Assembly: GCF_023702675.1 (NCBI RefSeq) | Contig: NZ_CP098478.1 | Location: 372,001 to 436,000 of the forward strand | Length of the DNA: 64,000 nt | Direction of reading: 5' to 3' | Source of the DNA: Acinetobacter sp. C26M | GTDB lineage: Bacteria > Pseudomonadota > Gammaproteobacteria > Pseudomonadales > Moraxellaceae | Part shown: in pieces, positions 35,928-44,431 of the stretch | How positions within the stretch are numbered: position 1 is the first letter of the stretch | Layout of the letters: the number at the start of each line of letters is the position of its first letter | Notes under the pieces: model-generated | Told to the model about the DNA's origin: nothing | The model's database searches: none | Seen by the model: the letters and a program-made list of their open reading frames with translations, nothing else | Position numbers and translations under genes: made by a program

Positions 35928-36604
35928 TGAAATCACGTACTAGTGAGCTGGCCGTAGGTATTTTTGTCATTATCTTCGGTATCGCTCTATTTTTTCTTGC
36001 GATGAAAGTCAGTGGTTTAGTTGGTACTAATTTACGTGATAGCTATAGCATGACAGCGCAGTTTGATAACGTAAATGGTTTAAAAGCACGCGCGAAAGTG
36101 ACCATGAGTGGTGTAACCATAGGTCGTGTTGAGTCAATTACGCTTGATCCTGTAACACGTTTGGCAACCGTAAAATTTGATCTAGATGGTAAGTTGACCA
36201 GCTTTAGCCCAGAGCAATTAAAAGAAGTGCAAAAGAATGCACTTGAAGAATTGCGCTATAGCACTGATTATCAACAGGCTGATGCTACGAAACAAAAAGA
36301 AATGGAACAGCAACTTATTGCTAACATGACCTCCATTACCAGCCTTGATGAAGATGCTTATATTATGGTTGCAACCAATGGTCTATTGGGTGAGAAATAT
36401 TTGAAAGTTGTCCCAGGTGGTGGTGTGAACTACTTGAAACGTGGTGACGTGGTTTCAAATACCCAAGGTACGATGGATTTAGAAGATTTAATCAGTAAAT
36501 TTATTACTGGTGGTGCTGGTAAAGCCACATCGAGCTCGACAGAGACAGAAAGTCCAGCTTCAAAGCCAGCGGCTGCTGAAGCAGAACCGTCTTTTGTTGA
36601 GTAA
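35927..36604 (+). CDS. mlaD: Mla complex MCE-domain protein MlaD
   Basis: A membrane-anchored protein (helix at about residues 8-27) with one MCE domain (FDNVNGLKARAKVTMSGVTIGRVESITLD) that forms a hexameric ring on MlaFE in the periplasm. An insertion of about 40 residues (FSPEQLKEVQKNALEELRYSTDYQQADATKQKEMEQ, described not quoted in full) within the domain gives a longer chain than E. coli MlaD (225 versus about 183). The C-terminus is a Ser/Ala/Glu-rich tail. Confidence 0.93.
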   Translation: MKSRTSELAVGIFVIIFGIALFFLAMKVSGLVGTNLRDSYSMTAQFDNVNGLKARAKVTMSGVTIGRVESITLDPVTRLATVKFDLDGKLTSFSPEQLKEVQKNALEELRYSTDYQQADATKQKEMEQQLIANMTSITSLDEDAYIMVATNGLLGEKYLKVVPGGGVNYLKRGDVVSNTQGTMDLEDLISKFITGGAGKATSSSTETESPASKPAAAEAEPSFVE

Positions 36605-36623
36605 TTCAGGTTAGGAGATTGAA

Positions 36624-37256
36624 GTGAACACATTATTGAAACAAACTCTAACAGCAAGCGTATTATCAACAATGCTTGCAAGTGCGGCATTTGCGGCACC
36701 AACAGAGACCCCGCCTGATTTTGTTAAGCGTGTGGCTGATGGCTTGATTACTCGTTTAAAAGCAGAGAAACCGAAATTACAGAATAATCCAGCTTTAGTC
36801 CGTACTATTATTCGCCAAAACCTTGATCCTTATGTGGATTCACAAGCATTTACCCGCATTGTGTTGGGTACTTATGCGAATAACCAATACACCAATGCTG
36901 CACAGCGCGCTCAGTTTGAACAAAACTTCCGTGCCGTGATTATCGAAAACTACGGTGGTGCTTTTGCAAAATACACCAACGAAAGTTACACCATGCGTCC
37001 GTTTAAATCGACCAACAGCAAAAACCCTGTGGTGACTTTAGACTTCTTGCACAATGGCGAGAAAATCCCTGTTTCATTCCAGTTAACGGACAAAGGTGAT
37101 CAGTGGAAAGTACGTAATATCAATGTATCTGGTATTGATCTAGGTTTACAGTTCCGTAACCAATTTGCGGCGACTGTTCAACGTAATGGTGGCGACATCA
37201 ATAAAGCGATTGCAACATTTAAACCAGATGCAGATGCTGCAGTTAGCAAAAAATAA
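36624..37256 (+). CDS. mlaC: Phospholipid-binding periplasmic protein MlaC
   Basis: A signal peptide (MNTLLKQTLTASVLSTMLASAAFA) precedes the lipid-binding fold; RIVLGTYANNQY, FRAVIIENYGGAFAKY and WKVRNINVSGIDLGLQFRNQFA are conserved blocks. It shuttles lipid between MlaA at the outer membrane and MlaFEDB. The start is a GTG preceded by TAGGAG eight bases earlier. Confidence 0.95.
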   Translation: MNTLLKQTLTASVLSTMLASAAFAAPTETPPDFVKRVADGLITRLKAEKPKLQNNPALVRTIIRQNLDPYVDSQAFTRIVLGTYANNQYTNAAQRAQFEQNFRAVIIENYGGAFAKYTNESYTMRPFKSTNSKNPVVTLDFLHNGEKIPVSFQLTDKGDQWKVRNINVSGIDLGLQFRNQFAATVQRNGGDINKAIATFKPDADAAVSKK

Positions 37257-37267
37257 GTAGGTGACGG

Positions 37268-37555
37268 GTGATTCAGTATATTGATCAGCAGTTAATTGTG
37301 TCGAAGACGATTAATTTTGAAAATGCAGAACAGATCTATCAAGCTGGCTTAAAGCATATTCAGCAGCACAAGGACTTTCCTTTGGTTGTAGATTTGGCTC
37401 AGCTTGAACAGGGTAATACTTTGTCTTTGGCGGTGTTGGTGCAATGGTTGCGTCAAACACCAGAAAACAAAGGTCTGCATTTTAAGAATGTTTCTGAAAA
37501 AATGCTAAAGATCATCCAAGCTTGTCATTTACAAGATGATTTGAAATTGATTTGA
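37268..37555 (+). CDS. mlaB: STAS-domain protein MlaB
   Basis: A 95-residue STAS protein (FPLVVDLAQLEQGNTLSLAVLVQWL) that binds MlaF and controls its assembly. The start is GTG (MIQYIDQQ). It closes the mla operon, 11 bases after the mlaC stop, and a terminator follows. Confidence 0.88.
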   Translation: MIQYIDQQLIVSKTINFENAEQIYQAGLKHIQQHKDFPLVVDLAQLEQGNTLSLAVLVQWLRQTPENKGLHFKNVSEKMLKIIQACHLQDDLKLI

Positions 37556-37573
37556 TAAAAATCTTGTAGATAT

Positions 37574-37600
37574 AAAAAAGCACCGCAAGGTGCTTTTTTA
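37574..37600. terminator. Bidirectional terminator between mlaB and corA
   Basis: AAAAAAGCACC and GGTGCTTTTTT pair around a GCAA tetraloop with T tracts on both strands. Confidence 0.92.
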
Positions 37601-38614
37601 TTAGATCCATTTCTTCCAGCGGAAGTACACCATTGGCAGGATCAAGAATGCCATCAGAATGCCAGTGACAATCCAAAAACTGAGACTACCGTGGGCAAAT
37701 GGCAGGACATCGGTGTTCATCCCATAAATACTGGCAATCAGCATAGGTGGTGCAAGCATACTTGGTAAAATCGAGAATCGACGAATCGTATCGTTCTGTT
37801 CAGTATTAATGAACCCAGAGGTTGTATCCAGTAAGAATCGTACTTTTTGGAATAAGAAAGCATCATGTTCAACTAAAGAGCGGACATCCTCACTTAACTC
37901 TCGAATATCAGCATCATAAATATGACTGCCTAAAGCACGAGGACGAGACAAGAAGGTGAGTACACGACGTAAATCAATTAAACACAGTTGTGCTTTTCCG
38001 AGCATATCTTCTTGTTGCGCCAAGCGCGTAATCATGTCGTCTAAGTCGAGTATTTTCTCTCGATGATGATTATTGAGGACTTCTGTGGAGTAACGTTCTA
38101 AGTCCTTGTGGATATCTTCTAAGATATCCGCAAGCTCATCCAGTTTTGCTTCGAGTAAACCAAGCAAGATCCAAGTTGGATCTTTATAGTCCATATCATA
38201 GTCATTGCGACGAGCCCGTGCGCGAAAGGCACGAAAAGCGACTAACTTCTCACCGCGTAAAGTAAATAACCGATCTTTATGCAAAATAAAGGCAACAGTT
38301 TGTACCATAGCCAGCATGTGTGAGGAGTCGTCAGTATCTCCGTCGACTTGAAAGTTTTTATTCTTTGTTAAAAAATAGGTGCTGATATGCAAAATTCCAT
38401 CATCATCACGGTAAAATCGTGCAGATGAGGAAATGTCTTCTAGAGACTTTAATGTTGGTAGGTTTCGTTCATACGCATCCAAAACCCATTGTTGTTCTTC
38501 TTGGGATGGGGCGATGAGATCAATCCAAACTAATTCGGGGTGGAGATCGAAACCTCCGTTGATTGTTGCATCTTCTAGACTACCGCGCTCTGTGGCATAA
38601 AAGGCTTCAAGCAT
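37601..38614 (-). CDS. corA: CorA family magnesium/divalent-cation channel
   Basis: The C-terminal two-helix membrane part carries the family mark YGMN (ASIYGMNTDVLPFAHGSLSFW), followed by the second helix and the basic end YFRWKKWI. The N-terminal ~265 residues form the cytoplasmic alpha/beta and long-helix domain. Length (337) is close to the usual. GAGG stands nine bases before the ATG. It moves Mg2+ (and possibly Co2+ or Ni2+) as a pentamer. Confidence 0.93.
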   Translation of the reverse strand: MLEAFYATERGSLEDATINGGFDLHPELVWIDLIAPSQEEQQWVLDAYERNLPTLKSLEDISSSARFYRDDDGILHISTYFLTKNKNFQVDGDTDDSSHMLAMVQTVAFILHKDRLFTLRGEKLVAFRAFRARARRNDYDMDYKDPTWILLGLLEAKLDELADILEDIHKDLERYSTEVLNNHHREKILDLDDMITRLAQQEDMLGKAQLCLIDLRRVLTFLSRPRALGSHIYDADIRELSEDVRSLVEHDAFLFQKVRFLLDTTSGFINTEQNDTIRRFSILPSMLAPPMLIASIYGMNTDVLPFAHGSLSFWIVTGILMAFLILPMVYFRWKKWI

Positions 38615-38786
38615 GTCTTTTTTCCTCGCGCAGTCGATATCATGTTTTCGGCCTTTTACCGAAAAGCAGCGTGTATTTTAGACAAGGATGAAACGAAAAA
38701 CACTTGCCTAAGCGTTATTTTCTCAAAAATCTTGTTACATAGCCTACTTTATCAGCATGACAGTTATATAAAACGGTTTTAATTGT

Positions 38787-39371
38787 ATGAATTCTATATG
38801 TGTTTTCTGTGGTTCCTCACTTGGTAATGATCCCATTTATCAGCAAATGGCGCAGGCAACTGGTCAGGCAATCGCGGCGCAAGGCAAAACTTTGGTCTAT
38901 GGTGGTGGTCGTTCAGGTTTAATGGGTGTCGTGGCTGATAGTGCACTACAGGCAGGTGGGCGTGTGATTGGTGTAATTCCAAATGCTTTAGTTGATCGAG
39001 AGCTTGCGCATACGGGCTTAACTGAATTGCATATTGTGAAAAATATGCATGAGCGTAAAACCAAAATGGCTGAGTTGTCTGATGCGTTTGTCGCTTTACC
39101 TGGTGGTGCAGGAACACTGGAAGAAATTTTTGAGCAATGGACATGGAGCCAATTGGGGATTCATCAAAAACCATGTGCATTTTTAAATGTTGATGGTTTT
39201 TATGATGGTTTGATCCAGATGATTCAAGGTTCAGTTGAGCGTGGTTTTAGTCAGGAACGTTTTGTCGATAAATTGATTGTGGCAGAAAAAATTGAGGATA
39301 TTCTTATCGCATTTTCGGATTATCAGCCTGCGACACCGAAGTGGATGTCAACTGCTGAAATTCAGGCTTAA
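38787..39371 (+). CDS. LOG family (TIGR00730) cytokinin-riboside phosphoribohydrolase-like protein, 194 aa
   Basis: The motif PGGAGTLEEIFE (PGGxGTxxE) and the GGRSGLMG phrase mark the LOG/lysine-decarboxylase-like Rossmann family, which cleaves ribose 5-phosphate from nucleotide monophosphates. The bacterial role is often unclear. No clear ribosome-binding site is seen. It is followed ten bases later by the NUDIX gene, so the two may share a transcript. Confidence 0.92.
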   Translation: MNSICVFCGSSLGNDPIYQQMAQATGQAIAAQGKTLVYGGGRSGLMGVVADSALQAGGRVIGVIPNALVDRELAHTGLTELHIVKNMHERKTKMAELSDAFVALPGGAGTLEEIFEQWTWSQLGIHQKPCAFLNVDGFYDGLIQMIQGSVERGFSQERFVDKLIVAEKIEDILIAFSDYQPATPKWMSTAEIQA

Positions 39372-39381
39372 GGGGGAACTA

Positions 39382-39777
39382 GTGAAAATCATCACCGTGG
39401 CGGCTGCCGTGATTTTGAATGAACAAAATCAATTACTGCTTGTTCGCAAGCAAAATACACAGGCGTTTATGCAAGTGGGTGGCAAGCTTGAAGTTGATGA
39501 AGCGCCTGAGGTCACAATGCAACGTGAAATTTTGGAAGAAATAGGCTGTGAATGTGAATTAACTCAGTTTATCGGTCAGTTTGAGACAGCAGCAGCGAAT
39601 GAACCTGATCATATTTTGGTGAGTTATGTCTATGCGGTTGAATTAAAACAGCCACCTAAAATTGCAGCTGAAATTGCGGAAATGAAATGGATTGATTTGG
39701 ATGATCAATCGACCTTGCTTGCACCTTTGACTAAAGAGATTGTGATTCCGTGGTGTCAGCAAAAGCAGATGAGCTAG
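39382..39777 (+). CDS. NUDIX hydrolase, 131 aa
   Basis: The Nudix box is complete: GKLEVDE (34-40), then seven residues, REILEEIGC (48-56), matching GX5EX7REUXEEXGU. It hydrolyses a nucleoside diphosphate-linked substrate; which one is unknown. I start at GTG 39382 (VKIITVAAAV), preceded by AGGGGGA; an upstream ATG at 39277 lies inside the LOG gene in another frame and adds 35 implausible residues. The end overlaps comF on the other strand by 47 bases. Confidence 0.88.
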   Translation: MKIITVAAAVILNEQNQLLLVRKQNTQAFMQVGGKLEVDEAPEVTMQREILEEIGCECELTQFIGQFETAAANEPDHILVSYVYAVELKQPPKIAAEIAEMKWIDLDDQSTLLAPLTKEIVIPWCQQKQMS

Positions 39778-40420
39778 ATTTCTGAGTTTGTGCGGCTGCT
39801 ACGCAGGCACTATAAACCTGTTGGCAGCCAAGTTGTGTCAGTACCTTGGATAAAGCACTAATCGAACTGCCTGTGGTCAGTACATCATCGATAATCAGTA
39901 CTTTGCGATAACGAATTTGATTCGGTGGTGCAGCCACAAATTGTTGTTCAATGTCTTCGAGTCGTTCTAAGCGCGACAGGCCTTTTTGTGAGTGCTGCGC
40001 CAAGCGTTGTACAGGCTGCCAAACGGGAACATTCAAAACGCTGCCGAGTGCTTTGGCCAACAACAAGGCTTGATTAAAGCCACGTTCAATCAAGCGATCT
40101 GTCGAAACTGGCATGGGTACAATTGCATGTACTTTTGGAAGCTTGAGTTGCAATAACAGACCATTCAGCATTCTTTGATGATGTAGTTTTTGCTCATATT
40201 TAAACTGTTGAATAATGCGATCAATTGGATATTGATAATGGCAAGCAACAAAGACCTGTTGCTGGTTACGCTCAATACTTTGCTTCAACCAAGGCAGTTG
40301 TTGCCAACAACTGTAACAAACACCAAACTGATGTTTCATGCCGATGTCGCAGAGACTGCACGGTGTAAAATAATCAAAAATCTGCTGTGCTGATGTTCCA
40401 AGTCGTTTAAACATAGGCAT
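39731..40420 (-). CDS. comF: ComF family phosphoribosyltransferase-like protein
   Basis: The N-terminal CSLCDIGMKHQFGVCYSC carries two CxxC pairs for zinc, and RYRKVLIIDDVLTTGSSISALSKVL is the PRPP-binding motif. Members are needed for natural transformation, which is common in Acinetobacter. The frame overlaps recG by 14 bases upstream and the NUDIX gene at its 3' end; Met3 (40414) is an alternative start. Confidence 0.9.
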   Translation of the reverse strand: MPMFKRLGTSAQQIFDYFTPCSLCDIGMKHQFGVCYSCWQQLPWLKQSIERNQQQVFVACHYQYPIDRIIQQFKYEQKLHHQRMLNGLLLQLKLPKVHAIVPMPVSTDRLIERGFNQALLLAKALGSVLNVPVWQPVQRLAQHSQKGLSRLERLEDIEQQFVAAPPNQIRYRKVLIIDDVLTTGSSISALSKVLTQLGCQQVYSACVAAAQTQKSSSSAFADTTESQSL

Positions 40421-42452
40421 ATCTTGGGGCTTCAGGCAGCCAGCGCTTTAATAGTCCTTCCGCATGCTGTGGATAGTCCTTTAGAATTTGCTGAGCGACG
40501 TAATGCGCTTGTGTAAGCAAATGATCATCTCGTTCTAAGCGTGCTACTCGAAAGCCCATATCACCTGTTTGTTTGGTACCGAGTAACTCTCCCGGACCTC
40601 GTATTTCTAAATCTTTTTCAGCAATGACAAAACCATCATTACTTTCACGTAAAATTGAAAGCCGTTCCTGACCATTTTGAGACAGGGGTGTTTTATAAAG
40701 TAAGGCACAAAAACTGGCGGTTGCTCCACGACCGACGCGCCCACGGAGTTGATGCAGTTGTGAAAGCCCCAAACGCTCTGCATTTTCAATCACCATAATC
40801 GACGCATTCGGTACATCGACTCCAACTTCAATCACTGTGGTGGCAATTAACAGTTGGGATTGATTGTCTTTAAAGGCTTGCATGACACTTTGCTTTTCAT
40901 CAGCCTTCATTTTGCCATGTACCAAACCAATGTTGATGTCTGGAAAACGTTCTTTAATTTCTTGATACGTGGCCTCTGCAGCTTGGGCATCCAGTGTTTC
41001 AGATTGCTCCACCAAAGTACAAACCCAATAGGCTTGTTTACCTTCACGGCAATTGCTGGCGATGCGTTGTAATACCTGTTCACGACGGTCTAATGGAATG
41101 GTCACAGTTTGAATTGGGGTTCGTCCAGGGGGTAACTCGTCAATAATCGAAGTGTCTAAATCCCCATATGCACTCATTGCTAAAGTACGCGGAATGGGGG
41201 TTGCAGTCATCACCAATTGGTGTGGGGTAAATTGATCTGCACCCTTATTTCTTAAAGCAAGACGTTGGTCAACACCGAAACGGTGCTGTTCATCAATAAT
41301 CACCAAGCCGAGTTTAGAAAATCCAACCGTATCTTGAAATAGGGCATGCGTACCCACGATCAATTGGGCATGACCTTCTTTGATTTGTTGCTCCGCTTGG
41401 CTTCTGGCTTTGCCTTTTTGTTTGCCTGAGAGCCATGCGACCTGAATACCTAAGGGTTCAAACCAGCGTTTAAAGTTTAAATAATGTTGTTCAGCTAAAA
41501 TTTCAGTCGGTGCCATGAGTGCCACTTGCCAATCTGCTTCGAGGGCATGGCAAGCCGCGACTGCAGCAACTAAGGTTTTACCTGCGCCTACATCACCTTG
41601 CACCAAACGTAACATCGGTTGATCTTGTTTGAGATCTTGTAGAATTTCCTTAGAGACCCGCTTTTGTGCATTGGTCATTTGGAAGGGAAGTGCTTCTAAT
41701 AATTTTTTGGCTAATATTTTACTAGCGCTAAAACGAGGTGCGGCAATCTGACGTATATAGGCGCGACGCGTTAATAAGCTAATTTGATGGGCGACCAACT
41801 CTTCGAAGATTAAGCGCTGTTGTGCAGGATGTGAACCTTGATTGAGTTGCAACATATTGGCATCAATCGGGGGTTCATGGATGTAATGTAGCGCTTGTTT
41901 TAACTCATAGCCATTACTGAATTTGCTCGGTAATAATTCAGGTAGGTCATCGCTATGGTGTTTTAGGGCTTGACGTACATATTCACGTAACTTGGGTTGG
42001 GTTAACCCTTCAGTACTTGGGTAAATTGCAGTGAGTTGGGTTTTGGGTAAAGCGGTATGTTGTTGGATAACTTGTATTTCGGGGTGATACAGCTCAAGAC
42101 CACGCGCACCAACACGTACCTCACCAAAAATTCGTAGCCTTTGCCCCATTGTGATGCGATCAGTGAGACCTTTATAAATATGATAAAAGCGTAAGGTCAC
42201 TTTGCCAAAATCATCTTGTAGCAGAGCCGCAAGCGATTTCTTTTTCCCAGGTGGAAAATCGACTGAACGGACTTCACCTTCAAGCAAGTAACTTCGTCCA
42301 ACGATCAGCTGATTCATTGGAATAATAGTGCTACGATCTTCATAGTCACGTGGAAGATGGAACAACAAATCATCCGTGCTAAAAATATGAAGCTTTTCTA
42401 ATAGGGTCGCTGCGGCAGCACCAACGCCTTGTAATTGCTGAACTGATGTCAT
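40407..42452 (-). CDS. recG: ATP-dependent DNA helicase RecG
   Basis: It unwinds and reverses stalled replication forks and Holliday junctions. The N-terminal wedge domain has the OB-fold (SYLLEGEVRSVDFPPGKKKSLAALLQDDFG, here described), followed by GDVGAGKT (Walker A), IIDEQHRFG (DEAD-like), MTATPIPRT, and VVIEVGVDVPNASIMVIENAERLGLSQLHQLRGRVGRG near the C-terminus. The length (681) is normal. comF overlaps its end, so the two genes are translationally linked. Confidence 0.96.
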   Translation of the reverse strand: MTSVQQLQGVGAAAATLLEKLHIFSTDDLLFHLPRDYEDRSTIIPMNQLIVGRSYLLEGEVRSVDFPPGKKKSLAALLQDDFGKVTLRFYHIYKGLTDRITMGQRLRIFGEVRVGARGLELYHPEIQVIQQHTALPKTQLTAIYPSTEGLTQPKLREYVRQALKHHSDDLPELLPSKFSNGYELKQALHYIHEPPIDANMLQLNQGSHPAQQRLIFEELVAHQISLLTRRAYIRQIAAPRFSASKILAKKLLEALPFQMTNAQKRVSKEILQDLKQDQPMLRLVQGDVGAGKTLVAAVAACHALEADWQVALMAPTEILAEQHYLNFKRWFEPLGIQVAWLSGKQKGKARSQAEQQIKEGHAQLIVGTHALFQDTVGFSKLGLVIIDEQHRFGVDQRLALRNKGADQFTPHQLVMTATPIPRTLAMSAYGDLDTSIIDELPPGRTPIQTVTIPLDRREQVLQRIASNCREGKQAYWVCTLVEQSETLDAQAAEATYQEIKERFPDINIGLVHGKMKADEKQSVMQAFKDNQSQLLIATTVIEVGVDVPNASIMVIENAERLGLSQLHQLRGRVGRGATASFCALLYKTPLSQNGQERLSILRESNDGFVIAEKDLEIRGPGELLGTKQTGDMGFRVARLERDDHLLTQAHYVAQQILKDYPQHAEGLLKRWLPEAPRYAYV

Positions 42453-42470
42453 CTCTGGTCAAAGGTGTGT

Positions 42471-43289
42471 ATGCATATTTTATTTATTGGTTATGGTAAA
42501 ACATCTCAGCGCGTCGCTAAACACTTATTTGAGCAAGGTCACCACATTAGCACAATAAGTCGTAGTGAAAAAACAGATTGTTACGCGACGCATTATATTC
42601 AAGATATTCATCAGCTGGATTTAGAAAAACTGCCACCTGTTGATTTAGTCTATGTGATATTAGCACCTTCACAAAGTGATGTTGATACCTATCAGCACAC
42701 CTATGTTGATAGTGTATTACCCATTGTCACCTCACTGAAAATACATCCCGTACAACGTATTGTTGTGGTGTCTTCGACCCGTGTTTATGGTGAAAATGCA
42801 GGAGAGCGAATTGATGATGAATCGCTGATACAGCCTGCTGATGAGCAAGGGCAGATTCTTCGAAAGATGGAATTACTGTGGCAGCAGCATTACCCACAAC
42901 AATGCGTTATTATTCGTCCGACTGGCATTTATGGCACTTCAATTGTTCGATTAAAAAAATTGGCACAACAAAGTCTGACTTATCCGACGATCCATTTTAG
43001 TAATCGGATTCATATTGATGATTTAGCAAAATTTTTGGCTGGATTGGTTAATTTAGCTAAAGTTGAGACAAGCTATATCGTGAGCAATAATAGTCCCTTG
43101 CCAATGCATGAAATCCTATGGTGGTTTCAACAGCAGCTTGATGTAAAACCCTTGAAATTATTATCAGAACAACACACTGGCAAGCGAATTTATGCCACAC
43201 GATTAATTGAGAGTGATTTTAAATTTGACCATTTGATTTGCTTTAATGACTATGCAGCAGCTTTATTAGTACATAGTAATGAAAAATAA
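42471..43289 (+). CDS. NAD(P)-binding reductase/epimerase-like protein (YeeZ type), 272 aa
   Basis: The nucleotide loop is FIGYGKTSQRVAKHL (GxGxxS form) at the N-terminus, followed by VSSTRVYGENAGERIDDESL and RPTGIYG, as in the extended SDR proteins related to E. coli YeeZ. The catalytic YxxxK is not clear. I start at ATG 42471 (MHILFIGYG) with AAAGG about six bases upstream; a GTG at 42465 would add two residues. The substrate is unknown. It is divergent from recG with 12 bases between starts, so the promoters overlap. Confidence 0.8.
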   Translation: MHILFIGYGKTSQRVAKHLFEQGHHISTISRSEKTDCYATHYIQDIHQLDLEKLPPVDLVYVILAPSQSDVDTYQHTYVDSVLPIVTSLKIHPVQRIVVVSSTRVYGENAGERIDDESLIQPADEQGQILRKMELLWQQHYPQQCVIIRPTGIYGTSIVRLKKLAQQSLTYPTIHFSNRIHIDDLAKFLAGLVNLAKVETSYIVSNNSPLPMHEILWWFQQQLDVKPLKLLSEQHTGKRIYATRLIESDFKFDHLICFNDYAAALLVHSNEK

Positions 43290-43414
43290 TTAGATTAGAC
43301 TGTAAAGAAAGTTTAAAGAGTTGGTATGTATTTTGAATCTTAAATACTAACAAATTCCGTAAAGGAATCGCCTGAATTGAGCACATGGTTTGCGGCGAGG
43401 CGTAAAGGTGATAC

Positions 43415-44392
43415 ATGAGAAAAATAATTTGCATGATCTTATTGGGGTTGACCACAACCACCAGTTGGGCTGTCGAGCAGTCTTGGTGTGTATTTGATCC
43501 TTTAAGTACTCAAGGTGATATCAGTCGCCGACTACAAGATATTCGTTTGTATGCACAGCAGAATCAAGTTCAATTAAAATTTCAAACTTTTAACAATGAA
43601 AAAGATGCCATACAAGCATTTGATCAGCGCAAATGTTCGGGCTTGGTGGCTTCCAATTTTAATACCTACCGTTATAACCGTTTTATGGGGACAACAGGGG
43701 GGATTGGTCTGATCCCTAATAATCGCGTTGCCAGAGTCTTTCTGCAGCTTTTAAATAATAGCAATGTGGAAAAGCGGATGGTTAATTCGAATTATGAAGT
43801 GTTGGGGATGATTCCGATTGGTACCGCTTATATGATTATGAATACCCAACAGATTAATAAAGTGTCTCAGTTAAAGAATAAAACCATTGGAGTTTTGGAG
43901 AATAATCCCCCACAGCAGGCATTGGTACAAAGTGTAGGCGCAAAACCAGTCTATGTTGATTTTTCCAATGCAGTGGAATCCTTTAAGCAGAAAAAAATTG
44001 ATATTTTGGCTGCACCTGCCTATGGAATATTGCCGTATAACTTAAAAAAAGAGTTTGGTGCAGACACGCAGGTGGTCAATTTCCCTATGGCGTATTTTGC
44101 GATGAATGTCGTGATTCGACCACAAGCCTATCCAACAGAGTTTGGTCACCAAATACGATCGTGGTTTGTACGTAATAGTAATGTGCTTGCTGCACAAGCC
44201 ATCCAATGGGAAAACCATTTACCAGCCTATTACTGGGCGGATATTTCCAGTTATGAGAAACAGGGCTATGACGCGATGGTGGTAAAGATTCGAAACCGTT
44301 ATGTCGACTCTGGTTATTATGATGCGTATTTTGTATCGCTCATTAAACGACTGCGATGTTTGGATGATCCAAAGTATTTAGAGTGTCGTTAG
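43415..44392 (+). CDS. Putative periplasmic solute-binding protein (DUF6091-like), 325 aa
   Basis: A signal peptide (MRKIICMILLGLTTTTSWA) is followed by a mature protein with bi-lobed binding-protein style: WCVFDPLSTQGDISRRLQDI, a hinge region (KNKTIGVLENNPPQQALVQSVGAKPVYVDF), and KQKKIDILAAPAYGI. Cys26-type residues (SWCVF, RKCSGL, RLRCLDD, LECR) may form two disulfides. It looks like a substrate-binding subunit without adjacent permease genes; the ligand is unknown. The family number is from memory. Confidence 0.7.
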   Translation: MRKIICMILLGLTTTTSWAVEQSWCVFDPLSTQGDISRRLQDIRLYAQQNQVQLKFQTFNNEKDAIQAFDQRKCSGLVASNFNTYRYNRFMGTTGGIGLIPNNRVARVFLQLLNNSNVEKRMVNSNYEVLGMIPIGTAYMIMNTQQINKVSQLKNKTIGVLENNPPQQALVQSVGAKPVYVDFSNAVESFKQKKIDILAAPAYGILPYNLKKEFGADTQVVNFPMAYFAMNVVIRPQAYPTEFGHQIRSWFVRNSNVLAAQAIQWENHLPAYYWADISSYEKQGYDAMVVKIRNRYVDSGYYDAYFVSLIKRLRCLDDPKYLECR

Positions 44393-44395
44393 CAC

Positions 44396-44429
44396 ATTAA
44401 AAAAGGCAACCGAAGTTGCCTTTTTTAAT
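44396..44429. terminator. Bidirectional terminator before plsB
   Basis: ATTAAAAAAGGCAAC and GTTGCCTTTTTTAAT pair perfectly around CGAA, with T tracts on both strands. Confidence 0.92.
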
Positions 44430-44431
44430 GT

